Origin: Lineus longissimus
Taxonomy: Eukaryota; Nemertea; Pilidiophora; Heteronemertea; Lineidae
Length of the DNA stretch: 64,000 nucleotides
NCBI RefSeq assembly: GCF_910592395.1
Contig: NC_088313.1
Span: forward strand, 19,734,437 to 19,798,436
Reading direction: 5' to 3'
In this document: in pieces, positions 62,601 through 64,000 of the stretch
Numbering within the stretch: the first letter of the stretch is position 1
Layout of the letters: the number at the start of each line of letters is the position of its first letter
Position numbers and translations under genes: made by a program
The notes under the pieces: generated by a model
Told to the model about the DNA's origin: nothing
Databases searched by the model: none
The model's input: only the letters and a program-made list of their open reading frames with translations

Positions 62601-63885
62601 GACTATGTTAAGAACTGGAAGTCTACTGTCCACTCGTCTCTGTCCTCATTGTTGGCTATACAGATCACATCTCTCTTTTCAGTGGGCCAGTCTTTGGCGA
62701 TGAAGTATGTTGCCGGGCCTAAAGGGACAGGGGAGACCTATCTGCCAGTGGGTGACACAACTAAACAAGTCTTACTCAGTTATGAGATGCAGTACATGGA
62801 TACTGCAGGCAATGTACGTATCAATTTTCTCTTCCTGTACTGATGTTCATGAAAATCAAGCTTTTGTGGATTCTGATGTCAAATTCACCGTCTAAATCTT
62901 ATTTGAAATTGAGGCATCGTGCTTGTCTCTTCCCCTGTTATTGATCCTACTTCACCATGTCGTGTAATCAGTTTCTCATATTTCAGCCGCAAACAGTCAA
63001 ATTTGTTGATTCTGCCAGTGTTTGTCTGACTAGGAATGGAACAATAGTAACTTCAGTAAGTAAACAAGTAATCAGTAACCGGTTTGCACACTAGGTGTCT
63101 CTACTGTACAGGCATGACAGGTGTATTTTCTTGGCAAAACAGTCTCATTTGCTAGTTGCCTTTAAAGAATTGAAATCATTTCGATTCCTATTAGGTCACG
63201 TCTCCATGTGTGTTTAAGACACATTCGGTTATTTAGACACCTGTAATCAAGACATCTCTCTGTAATGAACAGCATTTCTCAGTCCCAAGAGTGTCCTTAA
63301 TAGAGAAGTTCTACTGTATTTTCAAATGGTCTTTGCGTTTGCTCTGATGTGTGGTTGTTCATTTCAGACGGCCAACCTGTACGGCTTTGCCATTCTGACT
63401 GCATTCTTTGGCCTTTTGGCGGGAGCACTGATAGCGCTAGTCATCTGGGTCCTGGTCATCTGTGTGTGTAAGAAGGGGATCAAGTCCGAAGTACAGCCGG
63501 CATCAGAAGCAGAGGTGAGGACAATCAAGTTGGCCTTCCACAAGAAACTTATGTCTGATTTGCATTGTAATGATTATGATACCCATGAAATGATTTGGCA
63601 AGGGTCAGAGTGTTCAGTTTCTCCAAAATCTGATCTTGATTTTTCATATTTTGCTAGTGTTTATCAGAAAAACTTGGACTGAAGAAAAGAAGTGACAATC
63701 TGATATGATGGTAGGATCAAATTGTAACTGTGATCTATGTAGGAGGGTTCCATAAATTCTGTTTTATTTGAGGCCAAACCTTCTCTTTGTCTTCAGATGA
63801 AGGATCTCAAGTCGAAGATGAGGACAGTGATGACGGATCATAAAGAGGCCATGAGGAAGACTGGCAACCTCATCAAAGATTACAG
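58874..63885 (+). CDS. EVC2: EVC2/limbin-like type I membrane protein, 3' end off window
   Basis: Ten coding exons: 58874-59644, 60005-60251, 60563-60727, 61153-61382, 61681-61824, 62078-62291, 62683-62813, 62987-63055, 63368-63514, 63797-63885. All are GT/AG bounded and in phase, giving 735 residues to the window edge; the last exon ends in phase 2. There is a signal peptide, a long N-glycosylated beta-rich ectodomain, one membrane span, and the start of a helical cytoplasmic part. The last 200 ectodomain residues resemble limbin from memory: VDVNHVSSSTASASNVVISD matches a similar Asn/Ser-rich strand pair, and LGQSLAMKYVA matches its VGDAFAVSYAA-type strand. Limbin and EVC form one complex at the ciliary base. 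Orthology rests on weak sequence similarity plus strong positional context. Confidence 0.73.
59651..59803. mobile_element. Foldback MITE in EVC2 intron 1
   Basis: The first about 66 bases (CCAGGGCCCAGTTGCTCAAA onward) and the last about 66 bases are imperfect reverse complements (outer end GAACAACCGGGCCCAGG). Nearly the whole 153-bp element can fold into one hairpin. It starts six bases after the exon 1 donor. Confidence 0.75.
60005..63055 (+). CDS. EVC2: EVC2 ectodomain exons 2-8
   Basis: Seven exons encode residues 258-657. Exon 4 (61153-61382) contains NSRRKRAVSP, a polybasic RRKR furin-type site at about residues 435-438 that would split the ectodomain. Exons 5-8 form a repeating strand pattern (GTLYPFLQVN, FEVDVNHVSSS, FTILANTIQYTKGSLG, TVKFVDSASVCLT), as expected for tandem beta-sandwich domains. 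The portion beside the membrane is the part most like limbin; the N-terminal 400 residues are longer than the vertebrate ectodomain as I remember it. Confidence 0.78.
63186..63318. mobile_element. Pogo-like MITE remnant
   Basis: Ends AGAGAAGTTCTACTG before TA, with GACACCTGTAATCAAGACA-type internal words like those of the copy at 55139. It lies about 50 bp before the acceptor of the EVC2 membrane exon. Confidence 0.4.
63368..63885 (+). CDS. EVC2: EVC2 transmembrane exon and first cytoplasmic exon
   Basis: Exon 9 (63368-63514) encodes TANLYGF, then a long hydrophobic span (AILTAFFGLLAGALIALVIW) and a basic stop-transfer with cysteines (VCVCKKGIK). Exon 10 (63797-63885) reads MKDLKSKMRTVMTDHKEAM, then RKTGNLIKDYR, which is charged and helical. 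It is the start of the expected intracellular coiled-coil region. The donor at 63886 leads into an intron that leaves the window. Confidence 0.82.
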
Positions 63886-64000
63886 GTAGAGGAAGGACTT
63901 TTTTGAGCATCCCAGTCATATTTTCTCTGTTGATGTGGTACTCAGTCTGTATCTAACACATTCCACGAGGATGATGAACAGCCCAAGACAAGATTCATGC

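Overview
The window is animal genomic DNA: intron-rich, AT-leaning and full of decayed small repeats. It carries parts of three protein-coding genes that I could assemble exon by exon, with every splice phase agreeing. The protein types (an ADAM12-like metalloprotease and both Ellis-van Creveld proteins), the intron density and the repeat classes suggest a marine invertebrate, either a lophotrochozoan or an invertebrate deuterostome. The sequence alone does not settle which.

Positions 1-38225 (+): the 3' part of an ADAM-family membrane metalloprotease-disintegrin, closest in layout to ADAM12/19/meltrin. The 5' exons (signal peptide and start of the prodomain) lie before the window or were not recognised. 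The exons encode the rest of the prodomain with a cysteine-switch Cys and a furin-like site, then the metalloprotease, disintegrin, cysteine-rich and EGF regions, a transmembrane segment, and a long cytoplasmic tail in one last exon. The main discovery is a pair of tandem exons (26840-26973 and 27967-28097) that each encode the whole zinc-binding site and Met-turn. They have the same splice phases but different flanking residues. Using both, or neither, gives a premature stop, so they behave as mutually exclusive exons offering two versions of the active site. The tail exon encodes an unusual RG/RGG-rich low-complexity region.

Positions 38226-45471: the region between the ADAM gene and the next gene. 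It holds poly(A) signals, a perfect 38-bp inverted repeat, several decayed tandem repeats and a tRNA-like SINE head.

Positions 45472-57501 (-): a complete 18-exon gene for a 972-residue protein with an N-terminal membrane segment, a long coiled coil and an acidic/basic tail. It fits EVC. Positions 58874-64000 (+): the first ten coding exons of a type I membrane protein whose juxtamembrane ectodomain resembles limbin (EVC2); the gene runs off the window. The two are head to head across about 1.4 kb, the same divergent arrangement known for vertebrate EVC/EVC2. Their products form a complex at the base of the primary cilium that promotes Hedgehog signalling, so the shared intergenic region is probably a bidirectional ciliary promoter.

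Introns carry several mobile-element remnants: a 5S-rRNA-like dimeric SINE with target-site duplications, pogo/Tigger-like MITEs, a foldback MITE beside an EVC2 splice donor, and a 25-bp minisatellite that has copied an ADAM splice donor six times.
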